Below, one piece after another: positions 8,230 to 20,725 of a stretch of DNA of 64,000 bases. The DNA is from Sphingomonas caseinilytica (GTDB taxonomy: Bacteria > Pseudomonadota > Alphaproteobacteria > Sphingomonadales > Sphingomonadaceae). The stretch is from NCBI RefSeq assembly GCF_023516455.1, contig NZ_JAMGBA010000001.1, positions 1 to 64,000 on the forward strand. Reading direction: 5' to 3'. Made by a program: the position numbers and the translations under genes. Each line of letters opens with the position of its first letter. Within the stretch, counting starts at the first letter, position 1. The notes beneath the pieces were generated by a model, which saw nothing but the letters and a program-made list of their open reading frames with translations, did no database searches and was not told the DNA's origin.

Positions 8230-8286
8230 ACGGTTACCCCTGGGAATCTAAGGGTATCACCCAAGCAGCTTAAGGTAAAAGGGAAG

Positions 8287-9828
8287 TTAACGGTTGGGCG
8301 GGGCAAGGTCTCGACGTTGCCAGATTGTCACGTCATCGACGCTCTTAGAATAGCCGGGCGGCGTTATTAGGATCGGTCGGTAATTCTCCGCCATGCTGCG
8401 CGACAGAAGTGCCTGGATCTCGGGCATCCGGCGCCCCTTGGCGGCAGCTCGAGTGACGACCACCGCCGGCCGCTGCGCCAAGATGCGCGAGACTTCTGTG
8501 ACGGTATCCACCCCGACCGCGCCGGCTTCGGTGATGAGTACCAGATGATCCGGGAACAGGTAACGTGACGGGCGGCAGTCGGGGAAGTCGATGTAAATGC
8601 GACTGGGGCCGTCCGCGACATAGACGCAGCCGCCGCGCCGCGCTTGGTCGATCGTGCGGCGGATATGCTCATACTGCGCCGCCTGGCGCTGGTGAAGGCG
8701 CCAGTCGATCGGCGTCCCTTCCACCAGGTAAAACCCGGCAACGCCGATGAACAGCAACCAGCGGCTGGAGCGATCGAATGCGGTTGCTGCAGAGATGCAG
8801 AGCGGGACCAGGAACGGCAGCGTATAATGGTCGAAGAAGGCAGGAACGCCGAGGTAACCGAGCAGGGCAGCAGCGATCCAGCCCAACAGCAGCTTCTGGC
8901 CTATGTCATGCGGCTGGGCTCGCCAGCGATGGACAGCTCCCAAGCCGCCCATGCCGATCAACGGCAGCAGGAATAGGATAAAATAGGCCGCGCCAGCGAC
9001 CTTCGCCAATAGTCGCCATCCCCGTCGTTCGAAAATCGAGACGTAGTTGGCATAGACGAACTCGCCGAGCGCAGCTTCGCCTGCCACGGCATAGCCAGCG
9101 AGGCAGAGGAGGGTGGGGAGGAGGGCGACAACGACCATTGCCGCGCCCGTAAGGGCGACTGCCCCCCGGCCGCAGCCGTTGCGCTTTAGCATCCACAGAA
9201 AGGCGAGGCCGAAATATGCGCCTTCGATAAAGCTGATCTGCTTGATGGTCATCGCCAGGCCGCAGAGTAACATGGCGCCCATTGCATGGCGGCGGATGGA
9301 GCCGGCGCGGTCCTGATCCGAAGCGCGGAACATGAGCCATGCGGCGCCGGCGATCAGTAGATTATAGAATACCGGGGACTGGCCGGTCTGTCCGCCGAAT
9401 ACCGGCATGGCCAAGAGGTAGGCGACCGCGGCCAGCGTGGCGCTGGTCGCCGAAGCGAAACGAAGTGCGATCTGGCGGATGACTAGCGCGGTGGCGGCGG
9501 CAAATGCTGTGCCGACGAGGTTTAGGCCGAGGATGCTGCCGTCACTTATCCAGGCGATCCCGGCGTAGAGCAGGAACAGCCCGAGTGGTTTGCGGTCCCA
9601 TATGTCAAGATAAGGCCAGCGGCCATTCAGCAACTCTTCGCCGGCCAGCAGGTAAAATTGGTCGTCAACATGTGCGACCGGGTCCCACCAGGCAACGATG
9701 CGCGTGGCGACCGCGACCGCCAGGATCAAAAGGATGGCTGTCCGCGTGGAGCTTAGGAAATCTTCTTTCCCGCCGGCGGAAAGTGACGGAGATGGGCTTA
9801 AATCAATCGACGCCGCACTTCCCAACAT
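8287..9828 (-). CDS. GT39/ArnT-like integral membrane glycosyltransferase
   Basis: A 513-residue protein with about ten hydrophobic helices. After the first helix comes the loop HVDDQFYLLAGEELLNG and then PYLDIWDRKPLGLFLLY. This order of acidic residues followed by a D-x-KPP-like motif is typical of PMT/ArnT-family transferases, which use polyprenyl-phosphate sugars in the periplasm. The last 120 residues are soluble. The acceptor is unknown. It precedes the DPM-GtrA gene on the same strand by 57 nt, suggesting an operon for periplasmic glycan modification. ATG 9828 has GGGAGG only 2 nt upstream, slightly close. Confidence 0.7.
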   Translation of the reverse strand: MLGSAASIDLSPSPSLSAGGKEDFLSSTRTAILLILAVAVATRIVAWWDPVAHVDDQFYLLAGEELLNGRWPYLDIWDRKPLGLFLLYAGIAWISDGSILGLNLVGTAFAAATALVIRQIALRFASATSATLAAVAYLLAMPVFGGQTGQSPVFYNLLIAGAAWLMFRASDQDRAGSIRRHAMGAMLLCGLAMTIKQISFIEGAYFGLAFLWMLKRNGCGRGAVALTGAAMVVVALLPTLLCLAGYAVAGEAALGEFVYANYVSIFERRGWRLLAKVAGAAYFILFLLPLIGMGGLGAVHRWRAQPHDIGQKLLLGWIAAALLGYLGVPAFFDHYTLPFLVPLCISAATAFDRSSRWLLFIGVAGFYLVEGTPIDWRLHQRQAAQYEHIRRTIDQARRGGCVYVADGPSRIYIDFPDCRPSRYLFPDHLVLITEAGAVGVDTVTEVSRILAQRPAVVVTRAAAKGRRMPEIQALLSRSMAENYRPILITPPGYSKSVDDVTIWQRRDLAPPNR

Positions 9829-9840
9829 GTCCTCCCTTTA

Positions 9841-9860
9841 CCCGCCCTTACCTCGGCGGG
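9841..9860 (-). terminator. Hairpin at the end of the atp operon
   Basis: CCCGCC (9841-9846) and GGCGGG (9855-9860) form a 6-bp stem with an 8-nt loop, 14 nt after the atpC stop. No U run follows on the minus strand, so termination activity is uncertain. Confidence 0.3.
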
Positions 9861-9873
9861 CGCAGGGAGAGTG

Positions 9874-10134
9874 TCAGGCGTTGGCGCTTTCGGCAAGCAC
9901 GACCAGGCCCTGATCGCCGACCTCGGCGAAGCCGCCGGAAACGGTGATGGTTTCAGGTCCGGAACCCGGGGTCTTGTAGATCTTGAGCTCGCCGTCCTTC
10001 AGCGTGGTCATGAAGGGCGCATGGCCGGCCATGACGCCGAACTCGCCTTCGCTGCCCGGGACGACAACCATATGCACTTCGTCCGAACGGACGAGCTTTT
10101 CCGGGGTCACCAGCTCGAAATGAAGGTCGGCCAT
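9874..10134 (-). CDS. atpC: F1Fo ATP synthase epsilon subunit, short form
   Basis: Central-stalk subunit of F1. The 86 residues cover only the N-terminal beta-sandwich ([43 protein letters not shown]). The C-terminal helical hairpin that inhibits ATP hydrolysis in about 130-residue homologues is absent, and the chain stops cleanly at VVLAESANA with no remnant downstream. ATP hydrolysis control by epsilon must therefore differ here; alphaproteobacteria often use another inhibitor. It is the last gene of the operon, 4 nt after the YHS-like gene. Confidence 0.95.
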   Translation of the reverse strand: MADLHFELVTPEKLVRSDEVHMVVVPGSEGEFGVMAGHAPFMTTLKDGELKIYKTPGSGPETITVSGGFAEVGDQGLVVLAESANA

Positions 10135-10138
10135 CTAC

Positions 10139-10324
10139 TTACTTCTTTCCTTCGATCGCGGAGTCGAACGACGACGCCGCTTTCTCGAATTTGTCCCGGC
10201 AGCCCGGGTTGCAAAAGCCGACCACCTTGCCCTGGTAGAGCGTCAGGCTGTCTTCCTGGACGGGGTCACCCGACCAGGGACAGGTCTCGTTGACGCAATC
10301 TTCCAGGCGAAGGCCGTCGGCCAT
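10139..10324 (-). CDS. YHS/TRASH-like small metal-binding protein inside the atp operon
   Basis: A 61-residue protein with two cysteine pairs: C-x4-C near residues 10-15 (CVNETC) and C-x3-C near 38-42 (CNPGC). The core PVQEDSLTLYQGKVVGFCNPGCRDKFEKA has the YHS/TRASH pattern (short zinc- or copper-binding fold: P-x-S/T...Y-x-G-K-x-x-F-C-x-x-x-C). It lies between atpD (5-nt gap) and atpC (4-nt gap), so it is surely co-transcribed and probably co-translated with F1 subunits. Function is unknown. Databases sometimes label similar proteins glutathione S-transferase, which the sequence does not support. Confidence 0.8.
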   Translation of the reverse strand: MADGLRLEDCVNETCPWSGDPVQEDSLTLYQGKVVGFCNPGCRDKFEKAASSFDSAIEGKK

Positions 10325-10329
10325 TTCGC

Positions 10330-11868
<1,539 letters not shown>

Positions 11869-11877
11869 TTATTCGTT

Positions 11878-12765
11878 TTAGAGCGCTTCGGCGCCCGAGA
11901 TGATTTCGACGAGTTCGGTGGTGATCGCCGCCTGACGCTGGCGATTATACTGGATCGAGAGGCGATTGATCATGTCGCCCGCGTTGCGGGTCGCATTGTC
12001 CATCGCCGTCATCTGCGATCCGTAGAAGCCGGCGGCGTTTTCGAGCAGCGCATGATAAAGCTGAACCGAGAAATTGCGCGGCAGCAGTTCGGCCAGGATC
12101 GCTTCTTCGTCCGGCTCATATTCGACCGATGCCGGCGCAGCCTTGGCCTTGTCCGTTTCGGCAACTGGCGTTCCGACCACCGGGAAGATCTGCTTGATCT
12201 TCGGCTCCTGGGCCAGGACCGACCGGAACTCGCTGTAGGCGAGGTGCACGACGTCGAACTGCGAGCTCTGGAACCGGTCCACGAGGTCCTCGGCAATGGC
12301 TCGAGCGTCAGTGAAGGCGGGCGCCTTCATGTGGCTCGTGTCATACTGGCCGATGATCGCCTTCGGGGCGACGCGCTGGATCGCCGGGCGGCCCTTGCGG
12401 CCAACGATGTAGAACAGGACGGTCTTGCCCTCGGCGACCAACTCCTGCGCCTTCTTGCGGACGGCGCGGATGATGTTTGTGTTGAAGGCGCCGGCCAGAC
12501 CGCGGTCGCTGGTGACGACGACGATCAGGTGCGTGTCGTCCTTGCCCGTGCCGCGGATCAGGCGGGGCGAGCTATCGCTGACCTGGACTCTTGAAACCAG
12601 CCGGTTGACGGTTTCCGACAAGCGGGTCGAATAAGGACGGCCGGCCTCGGCGCTCGACTGCGCACGGCGCAGCTTCGCCGCGGCGACCATCTTCATCGCC
12701 TTGGTGATCTTCTGCGTCGACTTCACCGAGCCGATGCGAAGCTTCAATGACTTGAGGCTGGCCAT
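11878..12765 (-). CDS. atpG: F1Fo ATP synthase gamma subunit
   Basis: The rotor shaft of F1, 295 residues of expected length. The N-terminal helix MASLKSLKLRIGSVKSTQK and KAMKMVAAAKLRRA, and the C-terminal helix AMDNATRNAGDMINRLSIQ ending near RQAAITTELVEIISGAEAL, are the two ends of the coiled coil. The central Rossmann-like domain includes VVVTSDRGLAGAFNTNI. It lies between atpA (18 nt) and atpD (30 nt) in the normal order. Confidence 0.97.
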   Translation of the reverse strand: MASLKSLKLRIGSVKSTQKITKAMKMVAAAKLRRAQSSAEAGRPYSTRLSETVNRLVSRVQVSDSSPRLIRGTGKDDTHLIVVVTSDRGLAGAFNTNIIRAVRKKAQELVAEGKTVLFYIVGRKGRPAIQRVAPKAIIGQYDTSHMKAPAFTDARAIAEDLVDRFQSSQFDVVHLAYSEFRSVLAQEPKIKQIFPVVGTPVAETDKAKAAPASVEYEPDEEAILAELLPRNFSVQLYHALLENAAGFYGSQMTAMDNATRNAGDMINRLSIQYNRQRQAAITTELVEIISGAEAL

Positions 12766-12783
12766 CGCCGAAGCGTCCCTGTC

Positions 12784-14870
<2,087 letters not shown>

Positions 14871-15089
14871 GCGCTCAAAGCTCCAACAGGTGAATCTGTA
14901 CCATGCATTGAACGGGGCACAGCAGCCGGGAAACCGCGCGCCCCTCATGGGTTGGCGCGCCCCTAGCAGGGGGTAGCAGGGGATGCAAGGAGGCGAATTC
15001 CCGAGTTATCGGGGGGCCAAATCCCGAGGCGTGCGTTTAAGCGCAAGCGGTGGGAAGCCGGTTTGCTTCGACTGCCCTAATCTGGCGGC

Positions 15090-15557
15090 ATGACCTACCG
15101 CATTTCCGGCCTCGAGCCTTCGCAATTCGCACACCTAATCGGACTTAGTGATGAGGAACTGGTCCGCCATGGCGCAGCCCGAATGATTGCCAGCGAGGAA
15201 TCTGGCTTTCCGTGCCGCATCCAACTCGACGATGCCAAGGCAGGCGAGCCACTCTTGCTCGTCAACTACGTCTCGCACGATGGTAATAATCCTTACCGGG
15301 CCAGCCATGCGATTTTCGTCAGCGAAACGGCCCCAGTTGCGTCAACTTATGAGGATGAGATCCCGCCTGCACTGGATCGGCGCATCCTGTCACTGCGCGC
15401 CTTTGATGCCAACGGCATGATGGTCGATGCGGCAATCGTACAGCCGGGCGAGGCGGATCCCGCTATTCGGCGCATGCTTGCTGACGCGGCGATCGACCAT
15501 ATCGATGCTCATAATGCCACTCGCGGCTGCTTCGCCGCCCGGGTCGAGCGAGCTTAG
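15090..15557 (+). CDS. DUF1203 domain protein
   Basis: A 155-residue protein of the DUF1203 family (function unknown). Recognisable parts are the N-terminal YRISGLEPSQFAHLIGLSD, the CRI segment (GFPCRIQLDDAKAGEPLLLVNY), and HAIFVSETA followed by RAFDANGMMVDAAIV. The domain fills the protein. It is divergent from the atp operon and converges with a GNAT gene, overlapping it by 4 nt at the stops. No signal peptide or membrane helix is present. Confidence 0.85.
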   Translation: MTYRISGLEPSQFAHLIGLSDEELVRHGAARMIASEESGFPCRIQLDDAKAGEPLLLVNYVSHDGNNPYRASHAIFVSETAPVASTYEDEIPPALDRRILSLRAFDANGMMVDAAIVQPGEADPAIRRMLADAAIDHIDAHNATRGCFAARVERA

Positions 15558-16021
15558 ATCGCCCTGGTGAAAAAGCGGGTGAACGGGGTGTCTGCGTACC
15601 CAGCGAATGAGCCGCAATTCACAAAACCCTCTCGCTCGTACAGCCGAAGCGCGGCCGCGAACTGGTCGGTCGAACCCGTCTCGAGGCTAAGGCGGGACAT
15701 TCCTTCAGCTCGGGCAGCCGCGACGATGTGGTCAAGCAAGGCCTTACCGACGCCGCGGCCTAGCGCCTCGCTTGCTGTGCGCATCGATTTGATTTCGCCA
15801 TGTCCCGGCTCAAGCCGTTTCAGCGCGCCGCAGCCGAGCAAGCCGCCGTTCTCCCGTATCGTGAAGAAACGGATCGCGGGATCCTTCAACCCGTCGATCG
15901 GAAGCACATGGCAGGCTTCCGGCGGCGATCCAGCTCGCATCTCGGCGAAATGCTGGGTCAAGAGAGCGCGCACATCTTCAAGTTCGAGCTCGCCTTCATG
16001 GAATTGCCAGGCCAAAACCAC
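15554..16021 (-). CDS. GNAT-family N-acetyltransferase
   Basis: A 155-residue GNAT protein that would transfer acetyl from acetyl-CoA to an amine; the acceptor is unknown. Motif A is EIKSMRTASEALGRGVGKALLDHIVAAAR, with the acetyl-CoA pyrophosphate loop around residues 90-97. The late core is LSLETGSTDQFAAALRLYEREGF. The start read here is GTG 16021; no ATG is in frame nearby. It is divergent from ada with a 62-nt gap that must hold both promoters. Confidence 0.85.
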   Translation of the reverse strand: MVLAWQFHEGELELEDVRALLTQHFAEMRAGSPPEACHVLPIDGLKDPAIRFFTIRENGGLLGCGALKRLEPGHGEIKSMRTASEALGRGVGKALLDHIVAAARAEGMSRLSLETGSTDQFAAALRLYEREGFVNCGSFAGYADTPFTRFFTRAI

Positions 16022-16083
16022 TACCTCACTTTGACCGCAAGTGTTGGGAAGCGGGACCTAGGCCCGACACCTATGTTAGGTCC

Positions 16084-17151
16084 ATGCTGATGCGAACAAT
16101 TGACACGAACGACGCTTGGGAAGCCGCCTGGGAGGCCTTTGATCGCCGTGACCGAAGCTGGGATGGCCGGGTCATCGGTGCGGTCAAGACGACCGGGATC
16201 TACTGTAAGCCAAGCTGCCCGGCCCGCCGGCCGAAGCGCGAGAATGTGGAATTCTTTCTCGACGCCGAGGCGGCCCGTGCTGCCGGCTATCGGCCGTGCC
16301 TGCGCTGCAAGCCGGATGAAGTCGGACGCGACCGAGAGGCAGTGGCCAAGGCGATCCAGCTGATCGAGCGAGCGGAGGAGCCGCCAAGACTGGGCGAGCT
16401 TGCCAGCGCGGTCGGCTATGCCGAACATCATTTCCAGCGAATTTTCACCCGCGATGCCGGCGTGTCGCCGGCCGCATATGCGCGCGCCGTGCGCGCTCGC
16501 CGCGCCGAAGCCCATCTTCAGGAGGACAAGAGCGTGACTGAGGCAATGTACGATGCGGGCTATGCCGCGCCCAGCCGCTTCTACGCCGACGCCAAGGAAC
16601 GTTTGGGTATGACGCCTTCAGCTTGGCGAGACGGCGGGCGAGGCGAGACCATCCGTTATGTGGTCACCGATAGCCCGCTCGGTCCCTTGCTTGTCGCGGC
16701 CACGGCGAAAGGCATTTGCCGGCTGACGTTCGACGAAGACGAGCGCGCGCTTCGGAGTCGGTTCCCGAATGCGGAAATCCTTCCCGACGATGGCACGATC
16801 GCGCCGTGGGTCGCGGGTGCGCTGAAAGCGATCAACACGCCGCAATCGGCGCCCGAACTTCCGATCGACGTGCACGGCACCGCATTCCAGGAAGCGGTGT
16901 GGAGGGAGCTGCGCAAGATCCCGCTCGGCGAGACGCGGAGCTATGCCGACATTGCCAAGGCCGTAGGCGACCCGAACGCAACGCGCGCTGTGGGCACTGC
17001 CAATGGTTCCAACCCAGTCGCGGTCCTCGTACCGTGTCACCGGGTAATTCGCTCAGATGGTACACTCGGCGGCTATGCGGGCGGTCTCGATCGGAAGAAG
17101 AAGCTGCTCGCAGCAGAGGGTGCGTCGCTACCCCAGCCTGATTTGCTGTAG
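16084..17151 (+). CDS. ada: Ada: methylphosphotriester/O6-methylguanine methyltransferase and regulator
   Basis: A three-part alkylation-response protein of 355 residues. The Ada zinc domain supplies C41, C45, C72 and C75 (GIYCKPSC, YRPCLRCKPDE); C41 corresponds to the phosphotriester acceptor. An AraC-type helix-turn-helix domain follows (LGELASAVGYAEHHFQRIF, then TEAMYDAGYAAPSRFY). The C-terminal domain has PCHRVIRSDGTLGGY with the suicidal acceptor Cys near residue 318. All key residues are present, so it should be active in repair and in activating its own gene after methylation. MLM gives two possible ATGs (16084, 16090). Confidence 0.95.
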   Translation: MLMRTIDTNDAWEAAWEAFDRRDRSWDGRVIGAVKTTGIYCKPSCPARRPKRENVEFFLDAEAARAAGYRPCLRCKPDEVGRDREAVAKAIQLIERAEEPPRLGELASAVGYAEHHFQRIFTRDAGVSPAAYARAVRARRAEAHLQEDKSVTEAMYDAGYAAPSRFYADAKERLGMTPSAWRDGGRGETIRYVVTDSPLGPLLVAATAKGICRLTFDEDERALRSRFPNAEILPDDGTIAPWVAGALKAINTPQSAPELPIDVHGTAFQEAVWRELRKIPLGETRSYADIAKAVGDPNATRAVGTANGSNPVAVLVPCHRVIRSDGTLGGYAGGLDRKKKLLAAEGASLPQPDLL

Positions 17152-17155
17152 AGCC

Positions 17156-19324
17156 TTATAGGAAGCTGTAGGGATCTACATCCACGGCAACCCGAACCTT
17201 GCTGCTCCATTCCAATGCGCCAAGCCAGTCGCGGATGACGTCCTGGACGTCCAGTTTTCGGGCTGCGTGGACGAGTAGGCGCTGCCGGTGGCGGCCGCGG
17301 AGCATGGCGAGCGGGGCGGGAGCTGGGCCGAATACCGCCATGCCTTCGATGGTTGGGGCGGCATTGCCGATCCGGCGCGCAACGGATTCTGCCTGGGCCT
17401 TGTCCTCGCTGGAAACGATGATCGCGGCTAGCCGTCCGAAGGGCGGCATTGCGGCATCGCGGCGGGCGTCGGTTTCGGCGGCGTAGAAACCGGGTGCGTC
17501 GCCTGAAACTAGCGCCGCAATCACCGGAGCTTCCGGATCGTGGGTCTGGACCAGCACTCTGCCCGGCTTGTCTCCCCGACCGGCGCGGCCGGCGACTTGC
17601 TGGATCTGCTGGAAGCTACGCTCTGCTGCGCGAAGGTCGCCACCCTGCAGACCGAGGTCGGCGTCGACGACACCTACCAGGGTGAGGTTGGGAAAGTGAT
17701 AGCCTTTGGTGACGAGCTGCGTGCCGACGACGATGTCGATTTCACCGGCCTCCATCGCGTGGACAAATTCAGCGGCGCGTGCCGGCGACCAGATCGTGTC
17801 GCTGGTGACAATCGACGTTCGCGCTTCGGGAAAGAGGTCCGCGACTTCGTCGGCAATCCGCTCCACGCCCGGCCCACAAGCGACGAGGCTTTCCTCCTCG
17901 CCGCATTCCGGGCAGTTCTTCGGCGGAGGCATGACATGGCCGCAGTGATGGCATGCCAGCCGGTGCATCAGCCGATGTTCGACCATCCAGGCCGTGCAGT
18001 TCGGGCATTGGAAACGGTGGCCGCAAGTTCGGCACAGCGTCAGCGGCGCAAAGCCGCGGCGATTGAGGAACAACAGCGATTGCTCGCCGGCTGCAAGGTT
18101 GGCCTCGATTTCCGTCACAAGGCTCGGCGCCAGCCAGCGACCGCGCTGCGGCGGATCCCGGGTGAGGTCGATGGCGCGAATTTCCGGCAGCTCGGCCAGG
18201 CCATGGCGTTCGGTCAGCTTCAGCTCTCGGTAGCGGCCGATGTCGACCATGTTGCGCGTCTCGATGGCCGGGGTCGCCGAAGCGAGGATGACGGGGATTT
18301 CCTCGAAATGGCCGCGCATTACGGCGACGTCTCGGGCGTGATACTGGACGCCTTCCTCCTGCTTGAAGCTCGGCTCATGGGCTTCGTCGACAACGATCAA
18401 GCCGAGGTTGGCGTAGGGCAGGAAAAGCGACGAGCGAGCGCCCACGACGACGCGGGCTTCGCCACTGGCAATGGCACGCCACGCCCGCCGACGCTGCGAA
18501 GAGCGCAGGTCCGAGTGCCAGGTCACCGGCTCGCAGCCGAACCGGGCGGTGAAGCGTGTCAGGAACGGCTCAGTCAGCGCGATCTCGGGGAGCAGGACCA
18601 GCACCTGCTTTTCCTGGCGAACCGCTTCGGCGATCGCCTCGAAATAGACTTCGGTCTTGCCGGAGCCGGTGACCCCGTCGAGCAGGACCGGGTCGAAGCC
18701 TTGGCCCACGGTTGCGGTGAGGCTAGCCGACGCCGCTTGCTGTTCCGCGTTGAGGGCTGGCGGCGCGAAATCGGGACCAGGTTCGGGATAGGGCTGGTCC
18801 GCGTCGACTTCGACCCGTTCCAGTGCCCCGGCATTGACCAGCCCGCGCATCACCGCGTCGCTGACCTCCGCGTGCGCGGCCAATTCGCGGATCGTGCCTT
18901 GCCGGCCTTCTATTCTCGCCAAGGCCTGAAGGCGTTGGGGCGTGAGGCGTGCAGGTTTATCGCCGGTGGGCCGATATTCGATCAGCTGGCGAGGACCTGC
19001 CAATGCAGCCGACGTCGATAGAACCATCCGCAATACCGCTGCGATCGGCGACAGATAATAGTCGGCGGTCCATTCGCACAGCCGGCGTAGCGGTGCCGGG
19101 ATCGGCGGCACGTCGACCAGTCCCGCAAGGGGCCTGAGGCGGTTGTCGCCGACTTCTTCGGTCTGGAGCCGGTCGGCCTCCCAGGCGACACCGATCAACT
19201 GTCGCGGGCCGAGCGGTGCGATGACGACGCTGCCCGGTTCGACGGACATACCGTCCGGTACCCTGTAATCCAGCGGACCAAGGGCGGCATTCAAGGTAAC
19301 TACTCTGGCCCGGGGCACTCCCAC
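17156..19324 (-). CDS. priA: Primosomal protein N' (PriA helicase)
   Basis: Replication-restart 3'-5' helicase, 722 residues. The N-terminal fork-binding domain begins VVTLNAALGPLDYRVPDG. Walker A is GVTGSGKT (217-224), the Walker B/DEAH box VVDEAHEPSFKQEEG follows. The zinc-binding insertion has four cysteine pairs (CRTCG, CPNC, CHHCG, CPECG). The C-terminal helicase half contains VVGTQLVTKGYHFPN and QVAGRAGRG. The start appears to be GTG 19324. It follows purC on the same strand by 12 nt. Confidence 0.95.
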   Translation of the reverse strand: MGVPRARVVTLNAALGPLDYRVPDGMSVEPGSVVIAPLGPRQLIGVAWEADRLQTEEVGDNRLRPLAGLVDVPPIPAPLRRLCEWTADYYLSPIAAVLRMVLSTSAALAGPRQLIEYRPTGDKPARLTPQRLQALARIEGRQGTIRELAAHAEVSDAVMRGLVNAGALERVEVDADQPYPEPGPDFAPPALNAEQQAASASLTATVGQGFDPVLLDGVTGSGKTEVYFEAIAEAVRQEKQVLVLLPEIALTEPFLTRFTARFGCEPVTWHSDLRSSQRRRAWRAIASGEARVVVGARSSLFLPYANLGLIVVDEAHEPSFKQEEGVQYHARDVAVMRGHFEEIPVILASATPAIETRNMVDIGRYRELKLTERHGLAELPEIRAIDLTRDPPQRGRWLAPSLVTEIEANLAAGEQSLLFLNRRGFAPLTLCRTCGHRFQCPNCTAWMVEHRLMHRLACHHCGHVMPPPKNCPECGEEESLVACGPGVERIADEVADLFPEARTSIVTSDTIWSPARAAEFVHAMEAGEIDIVVGTQLVTKGYHFPNLTLVGVVDADLGLQGGDLRAAERSFQQIQQVAGRAGRGDKPGRVLVQTHDPEAPVIAALVSGDAPGFYAAETDARRDAAMPPFGRLAAIIVSSEDKAQAESVARRIGNAAPTIEGMAVFGPAPAPLAMLRGRHRQRLLVHAARKLDVQDVIRDWLGALEWSSKVRVAVDVDPYSFL

Positions 19325-19336
19325 ACCGGTGACGCG

Positions 19337-20119
19337 CTACTTTCCGCGCTTCTTGCGGTGCTCGTCGAGATCCAGGACTGCGTTCGCCTCTTCCCCTTCG
19401 GGAAGTAGGCCGAGGCGGCGGGCGACTTCCTGATAGGCTTCGGCTTCGCCGCCGAGGCTCTGGCGGAAGCGGTCCTTGTCCAGCTTCTCGTTGGTCTTCA
19501 TGTCCCACAGTCGGCAGCCGTCGGGCGAGATCTCGTCGGCCAGGATGATCCGGCTGTACTCGCCGTCATAAACGCGGCCGAATTCCAGTTTGAAGTCGAT
19601 CAGGCGGATGCCGATGGCAGCGAACAGGCCGCACATGAAGTCATTGATGCGGATCGCCATGTCGGCGATGTCGTTCATCTCTTCCTGGCTGGCCCAGCCG
19701 AAGCAGGCGATATGCTCGTCCGCGATCATCGGATCGCCAAGGGCATCGTCCTTGTAATAATATTCGATGATCGTGCGGGGGAGCTGGGTGCCTTCCTCGA
19801 TCCCGAGCCGCTTGGAGATCGAACCTGCCGCGACGTTGCGGACCACCACCTCGATCGGAACGATCTCTACCTGGCGGATCAGCTGCTCGCGCATATTGAG
19901 GCGGCGGATGAAATGGGTCGGTACGCCGATCGTCTGCAGCGCGGTGAAGATATGTTCGCTGATGCGGTTGTTGAGGACGCCCTTGCCGCTGATCGTGCCG
20001 CGCTTCTGAGCGTTGAAGGCGGTCGCATCATCCTTGAAATATTGGATGAGCGTTCCGGGCTCCGGACCTTCGTAAAGGATCTTGGCCTTGCCTTCGTAGA
20101 TTTGGCGGCGGCGGGACAT
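19337..20119 (-). CDS. purC: SAICAR synthetase (phosphoribosylaminoimidazole-succinocarboxamide synthase)
   Basis: Purine biosynthesis enzyme joining CAIR and aspartate, 260 residues. Motifs include [20 protein letters not shown] at the N-terminus, [12 protein letters not shown], the PurC signature [20 protein letters not shown], and IDFKLEFGR with [16 protein letters not shown] basic C-terminal tail (EHRKKRGK) extends past the family core. Upstream (20120-20200) the sequence holds its leader and the terminator of the neighbouring small operon. Confidence 0.95.
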   Translation of the reverse strand: MSRRRQIYEGKAKILYEGPEPGTLIQYFKDDATAFNAQKRGTISGKGVLNNRISEHIFTALQTIGVPTHFIRRLNMREQLIRQVEIVPIEVVVRNVAAGSISKRLGIEEGTQLPRTIIEYYYKDDALGDPMIADEHIACFGWASQEEMNDIADMAIRINDFMCGLFAAIGIRLIDFKLEFGRVYDGEYSRIILADEISPDGCRLWDMKTNEKLDKDRFRQSLGGEAEAYQEVARRLGLLPEGEEANAVLDLDEHRKKRGK

Positions 20120-20149
20120 TGGCGTTGGGGACTCCGGCGAACATGAAAG

Positions 20150-20178
20150 AGGGGGCGGCTATAGGCGAGCCGCCCCCT
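20150..20178 (-). terminator. Terminator hairpin of the small ABM operon
   Basis: GGGGGCGGCT (20151-20160) and AGCCGCCCCC (20168-20177) form a perfect 10-bp stem with a 7-nt loop. On the minus strand a short T-rich run (TCTTTC) follows. It lies 22 nt after the stop of the monooxygenase-like gene and just upstream of purC on the same strand, so it should insulate the two. Confidence 0.6.
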
Positions 20179-20200
20179 ACAACGCAATTGATCGAAGCGG

Positions 20201-20503
20201 TCAGCCTTCGATGACTTCGAAGTGAACCACCTCCGGCTCCATCTCGATCAAATAATCGGGATCGAAGTCATAATATTTGGCCTTCGCGAGGTCGTCCCCG
20301 GCGAAACGCCGGATCGCCGAGAGATCGTCCCACAGGGTGAACATCTCGACCTGGACGACCCCGTTGGAGCGCCGGAACAGGCACCAGGCTGCCCGGTTGC
20401 CGCGGGTGGAGCGGTAATCGGGCAACCCGACCTCGGCCATCAGCTGGAGATATTCGGATGCCTTTTCACAGGACACCTGGCCATGCCAACGCCGCGCAAT
20501 CAT
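20201..20503 (-). CDS. Antibiotic biosynthesis monooxygenase (ABM) domain protein
   Basis: A 100-residue single-domain protein of ferredoxin-like fold type (MIARRWHGQVSCEKASEYLQ, VEMFTLWDDLSAIRRFAG, ending EPEVVHFEVIEG). The domain family covers cofactor-free oxygenases and heme-degrading or stress proteins, so the reaction cannot be fixed. ATG 20503 lies 2 nt after the stop of the 68-residue gene upstream, which implies translational coupling; no strong ribosome-binding site is visible. It is third in a cassette divergent from a LysR regulator. Confidence 0.75.
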   Translation of the reverse strand: MIARRWHGQVSCEKASEYLQLMAEVGLPDYRSTRGNRAAWCLFRRSNGVVQVEMFTLWDDLSAIRRFAGDDLAKAKYYDFDPDYLIEMEPEVVHFEVIEG

Positions 20504-20505
20504 GA

Positions 20506-20712
20506 TCAGCAGCAACCGCCGTAACGCAGCTGCGACCAGCGGCTTTCCAGCCGCGACGACGAAGCCATGCCGTGGAACGCGTCGACAAAGGCATTGAAGA
20601 TCAGTCGGAAATCGCCCGCCAGCGATTCCCGGCCCAGCGCCTCGGGAGCGGGCCGTTCGGACCGTCTAGGTGACGGTCCGCGTGCGGCCCGCTGGATCGG
20701 TTCATGTTTCAT
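20506..20712 (-). CDS. Small protein ending in Gly-Gly-Cys-Cys
   Basis: A 68-residue protein not assigned to a family. The N-terminal third is basic and Pro/Arg-rich (AARGPSPRRSERPAPEA). The middle is a hydrophobic helix (FRLIFNAFVDAFHGMA). The end reads RWSQLRYGGCC. The double Cys after Gly-Gly at the very C-terminus is unusual and could be a metal ligand or a modification site; that is inference. It lies 13 nt after the 58-residue gene and is coupled to the ABM gene downstream, so its place in the operon is its best support. Confidence 0.6.
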   Translation of the reverse strand: MKHEPIQRAARGPSPRRSERPAPEALGRESLAGDFRLIFNAFVDAFHGMASSSRLESRWSQLRYGGCC

Positions 20713-20725
20713 GGGTCAGTTCCAG

